From positions 1-8,198 of the forward strand of contig JBMOJB010000166.1 in the NCBI GenBank assembly GCA_049316985.1: a stretch of 8,198 bases of DNA, written 5' to 3'. Below, piece by piece: positions 5,025 to 8,198 of this stretch (the first letter of the stretch is position 1; every line of letters begins with the position of its first letter). Source of the stretch: CANHEE01 sp049316985 (GTDB lineage Bacteria > Bacteroidota > Bacteroidia > Chitinophagales > Saprospiraceae). Below the pieces are notes generated by a model. The model was not told the DNA's origin and did not search any database. It worked only from the letters and a program-made list of their open reading frames with translations. The translations under genes and the position numbers were made by a program.

Positions 5025-8000
5025 ATGAAAAAAATATTACTGTATGTAATTATGATGCTCTCTGCTTTTGTCGGATATACTCAAAAAGTATACGAAGATT
5101 TCGAAAGCGGAACACCGAACTTGACTTGGAAAGCATTCGATGGTGTTTTGAATGGAGTAATAGCCAATCCGGGAAAAGATGCTGTCAATGGATCTGACAA
5201 AGTACTGTCCTACAAAAAGAGTGATCAACACGAGTACAGCCTGTTATTGGCAGAAAGTGCTACTGCTTTTGACTTAAGTACAAACAACTTATTTAAAATT
5301 AAAATCTGGTCTCCGGTAAAAACAGGTGTTTTGTTAAAACTGGAAGGTACCGGAGGTGCAATTGAAAAAAGAGCTACATTCACAGAATCCGGCAAATGGG
5401 TGGAATACACATTCGATATGAGTGGCGCTTCATCAAATACCGGCTTAACAAAAATGATTTTGTTCTTCGATGCAGGTCAAAAATCAGGCGATACTTACTT
5501 ATTTGACGATATCGTAGCAGTACCGAGTTCAACGGTTTTAGAAGATTTTGAAACTACAGCGAAACTACCGTGGAAGGCTTATGAAGGTGTTTATGATGGA
5601 GTAATCACTAATCCTAAACCAAACAAAGTAAACAATTCTCCAAATGTCGGTTCCTATACTAAGAGTAAAGCGAATGAATATAGTTTTTTCGTTGCCGAAT
5701 TGACGAAACCTTTGGATTTGTCAGTGATGAGCAAATTCCGCATCAGTGTGTATGCTGGAGCAGCTACACAATTTTTGATGAAACTAGAAGGCGCTGATGG
5801 TGCGGCAGAAGAAATCAAGAACATCGCAATTGCCAACACATGGCAGGAATACACTTTTGACTTCAGCAAAATCAAAGACAAAAAGCAGTTGACCAAATTG
5901 ATCCTGTTCTTCGATCCGGGAGTAAAAGAAAGTGGCGATACCTACCTTTTTGACAATATCATACAAGAAGTTGGAGGCCCTTGCGAAGGCGTGGTTCGTT
6001 CTGCCACCATGATTGACGATTTCGAATGCCAACGCAATGCTACTTATAATGGCAATTGGGACAGCCTTTCTGTTGTAATCAATCCTTCCAAAACTGTTGA
6101 TAATAATTCTGCAATGGTTGGAAAATACATCGATCCTGTAGATGAAGAGTGGGCCTTCCTAATGGCTGACTATCAAAATCCAATGGACCTGAGTGTAAAC
6201 AATAATATCCGCATGAAAATCTGGTCACCAAAAGTTGGAAAGCATCTCTTCAAACTGGAAGGTGGATTATCTCCTGCAAAAGAAGTTTGGGTTGACGTTA
6301 CTGAACCTAATAAATGGGTGACTTACACGGTTGATTTTAGCAGTGAAGCCGCTTCCAACCATAAAAAAATAGTAATATTTTTTAATGCCAGTGTAAAAGC
6401 TACTGCCGGCGATATTTACTATATCGATGACTTCGAACGCATTCCTCGTCCTACTCCATCTGCGTTGGAGGATTTTGAACCTCAAAAAATGGCATGGGCT
6501 CCGTTGAATGGAAGCGCTGCGATTCACGGTGTTTTTGAAAAAATCGCAAATCCAGGAAAAGGTGGTACAAATAGCTCTGACAATGTGGGTTCATATAAGA
6601 AAGGATCATCAGCATTCAGTACTATATCTGCTGCATTGCCGGCGGGCTTCAAAGTAGATAAGTTTCCTCAGTTGAATTTAGATGTTTGGGCACCAGCCGG
6701 TGCAAAGAAAGTGAAAATGCAATTGACCAGCATTACACAGGGAAATGTAGAAGTAGAGCGCGACATAACCAAAACAGCTGAGTGGGTTACGTTGAGTTTT
6801 GATTTTTCTAAATCTGATAAAATTACTGATTTTACCAACGTCAACTTGATTTTTGATTCTGGAGTAGCTGAAGCAGGTAAAACCTTCTATTTTGATAATT
6901 TGCAGCCGGGAGTGGCTACTGTTGATCCATGCGAAGGTACTGTCAGAATTCCACAAATTGTGGCCGATTTCGAATGCCAGCGCACAAAAGTATTCTATGG
7001 CGATACCGATATCAAAGCAATCAATAATCCTAAACTTGATGCTATCAATTCATCATTAAAAGTAGGTGAATATACGGATGCTGCAGGACAAGAATGGAAC
7101 GGATTGGGTTTCGACAACACAACTGCCTTCGATCTAAAAATCTACAACCAATTGACTTTGATGTTGTACATGCCTGAAGCAGCTGAACTAATGTTCAAAC
7201 TGGAAGGCGGAAAAGAAGCAGCGATCGAAATCAGACAGACATTTACTGAAGTTAACAAATGGCAAAAAATCAATTTAGATTTTAGCAAATTCACCAATTC
7301 AGACCATCAAAAACTGGTTATATTCTTCGAGCCGGGTAAAGCGATTCCTGCAACTAAGAAGTACTATATCGATCAGATCAGATGGAGACGTACAGGTTAC
7401 AATGGTTGTATCAGTGACTATGAAACTCCTTCCAGTAGTATTTCCAACTTCAAATATTTTGCAAACGGAACATTGGAGAAGAACGGTATCAAATTTGAAA
7501 TCGTTGACAACCCTAAAAAGGCAGGCATCAACGCATCTGCGAAAGTAGGCAAGTTTGTCAAAGCAGGTGACAGCGATCCTTGGGCAGGTATGTATGCCGA
7601 TTTGGATGCTGCAGTCGCATTCAAAGGCACAAAGACAATTTCTGCAAAAGTATTGCTAGACCATATCGGAAATTTAGGTTTAAAACTTGAAGGTTCTGCC
7701 ACCGGTAAACCAAACATCGAATTGAAGAAAGCAACCACTAAGGTAAACGAGTGGGAAACAGTGACTATCGATTTTACTGATGCTGACGATGCAGGTGAAT
7801 ATATGCGTTTCACCCTGTTTGTTGACTTTTTAGAGCCCGCTACAGGCAAAGACGTGACCAGTTACTTTGACGATATCGTAATTGGCGCCGGATCTTGTGG
7901 TGCAGGTGTTGGTATATTCGAACCTACTATTGCCGAAACCCTAAAAGTAGCCCCTAACCCGACCAATGAATTCCTTACGGTTTATAATACGGAGAACCTT

Positions 8001-8171
8001 TCAATGGTTGCTGTTTATGACCTTACAGGACGCTTAATTCTGAAAAACGAGTTAAATGGTTCTGAAAATGTGACTTTATTTGTAGGAAATCTACCGCAGG
8101 GCATGTACACCATGATTGGCTACAACGCTCAAGGTATTATCAAAGCAAATACCAAGTTCGTTAAAGAATAA
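5025..8171 (+). CDS. Secreted six-module carbohydrate-binding-like repeat protein with T9SS sorting domain
   Basis: This is probably a non-catalytic secreted glycan-binding protein. Residues 1-19 are a signal peptide ending near GYT-Q. Six tandem beta-sandwich-like modules begin at ~22, 170, 328, 479, 645 and 795. Most show the same order of motifs: DFE at the start, an NP turn about 22-31 residues later, Lys-Leu-Glu-Gly in the middle, W...(Y/L)(T/S)(F/V/I)DFS, then (I/L)FFD-G and a closing (Y/F)FDD-type motif. Such modules occur in Bacteroidota polysaccharide-binding proteins and beside GH16 laminarinases, from my knowledge of similar sequences; I cannot name a Pfam family. Residues ~972-1048 are a clear T9SS type A tail (VAPNPTNEFLTVYN, VYDLTGRLI, LPQGMYTM). 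No hydrolase motif is visible. The gene lies 30 bp after the GH144-type gene, so a shared glucan target is likely. An adhesin or surface scaffold role is the main alternative. Confidence 0.85.
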   Translation: MKKILLYVIMMLSAFVGYTQKVYEDFESGTPNLTWKAFDGVLNGVIANPGKDAVNGSDKVLSYKKSDQHEYSLLLAESATAFDLSTNNLFKIKIWSPVKTGVLLKLEGTGGAIEKRATFTESGKWVEYTFDMSGASSNTGLTKMILFFDAGQKSGDTYLFDDIVAVPSSTVLEDFETTAKLPWKAYEGVYDGVITNPKPNKVNNSPNVGSYTKSKANEYSFFVAELTKPLDLSVMSKFRISVYAGAATQFLMKLEGADGAAEEIKNIAIANTWQEYTFDFSKIKDKKQLTKLILFFDPGVKESGDTYLFDNIIQEVGGPCEGVVRSATMIDDFECQRNATYNGNWDSLSVVINPSKTVDNNSAMVGKYIDPVDEEWAFLMADYQNPMDLSVNNNIRMKIWSPKVGKHLFKLEGGLSPAKEVWVDVTEPNKWVTYTVDFSSEAASNHKKIVIFFNASVKATAGDIYYIDDFERIPRPTPSALEDFEPQKMAWAPLNGSAAIHGVFEKIANPGKGGTNSSDNVGSYKKGSSAFSTISAALPAGFKVDKFPQLNLDVWAPAGAKKVKMQLTSITQGNVEVERDITKTAEWVTLSFDFSKSDKITDFTNVNLIFDSGVAEAGKTFYFDNLQPGVATVDPCEGTVRIPQIVADFECQRTKVFYGDTDIKAINNPKLDAINSSLKVGEYTDAAGQEWNGLGFDNTTAFDLKIYNQLTLMLYMPEAAELMFKLEGGKEAAIEIRQTFTEVNKWQKINLDFSKFTNSDHQKLVIFFEPGKAIPATKKYYIDQIRWRRTGYNGCISDYETPSSSISNFKYFANGTLEKNGIKFEIVDNPKKAGINASAKVGKFVKAGDSDPWAGMYADLDAAVAFKGTKTISAKVLLDHIGNLGLKLEGSATGKPNIELKKATTKVNEWETVTIDFTDADDAGEYMRFTLFVDFLEPATGKDVTSYFDDIVIGAGSCGAGVGIFEPTIAETLKVAPNPTNEFLTVYNTENLSMVAVYDLTGRLILKNELNGSENVTLFVGNLPQGMYTMIGYNAQGIIKANTKFVKE
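5088..7886 (+). repeat. Six tandem coding repeats (~145-160 residues each)
   Basis: Approximate module spans are 5088-5522, 5532-5975, 6006-6443, 6459-6911, 6957-7388 and 7407-7886. The DFE/DYE landmarks fall at residues 25, 174, 332, 483, 648 and 798, so the period is 149-165 residues. Modules 1 and 2 are the most alike (WKAFDG...GVIANP against WKAYEG...GVITNP, and SGDTYLFD in both). Modules 3 and 5 share a distinct DFECQR start and the same PCEG-V/T-VR linker before it. At DNA level, 6018-6035 and 6966-6983 differ by one base in 18. Module 6 is the most divergent. The pattern points to stepwise internal duplication. Confidence 0.85.
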
Positions 8172-8198
8172 GTACCCTTTTAATTCAAATCCTAATTA
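8172..8198. other. Downstream edge with no feature
   Basis: The last 27 bp after the stop codon are AT-rich and contain no hairpin, start codon context or repeat that I can support. Whether the operon continues beyond the window cannot be judged. Confidence 0.5.

Noticed and set aside
7418..7849. A 143-codon open frame on the minus strand inside the module 6 region
   Set aside because: It lies wholly inside a well-supported + strand repeat module, has no recognisable domain or start context, and is best explained as a shadow of the coding frame.
5025..8171. Catalytic glycoside hydrolase domain in the repeat protein
   Set aside because: The length is fully used by six binding-like modules, linkers and the T9SS tail. 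No hydrolase signature or leftover segment large enough for a catalytic domain remains.

Overview
The window carries three complete genes on the + strand and looks like a chromosomal glycan-use locus of a Bacteroidota bacterium, most likely Chitinophagia, Sphingobacteriia or Saprospiria rather than gut Bacteroides. The lineage call rests on three things. Two encoded proteins end in C-terminal type IX secretion (T9SS) sorting domains. The regulator has the beta-propeller / Y_Y_Y / membrane / LuxR-like helix-turn-helix layout common in this phylum. None of the three starts has a Shine-Dalgarno sequence, and the intergenic DNA is AT-rich.

Layout: positions 1-72 hold a heptanucleotide-periodic repeat and a possible Bacteroidota -7 element. 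Positions 73-2835 encode a 920-residue membrane-spanning one-component regulator. The 314-bp gap at 2836-3149 holds two further heptamer-phased arrays separated by a GC-rich block, followed by a presumed control region with a perfect tandem 9-bp repeat and an 8-bp inverted repeat just before the next start. Positions 3150-4994 encode a secreted glycoside hydrolase of the glycoamylase-like PF10091 type, best matched to GH144 (beta-1,2-glucanase). It has an N-terminal fibronectin III-like domain and a degenerate T9SS tail. After only 30 bp, positions 5025-8171 encode a 1048-residue secreted protein made of six tandem ~150-residue carbohydrate-binding-like beta-sandwich modules plus a T9SS tail.

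Inferred working model: the regulator senses a periplasmic glycan fragment and switches on the downstream pair. The hydrolase and the multi-module protein are exported by T9SS to the surface or medium, one to cut the glucan and the other to bind it. No SusC/SusD pair, transporter or beta-glucosidase lies inside the window. The beta-1,2-glucan specificity comes from family resemblance and is not proven by the sequence. No RNA gene, transposase, phage gene or CRISPR array was seen.
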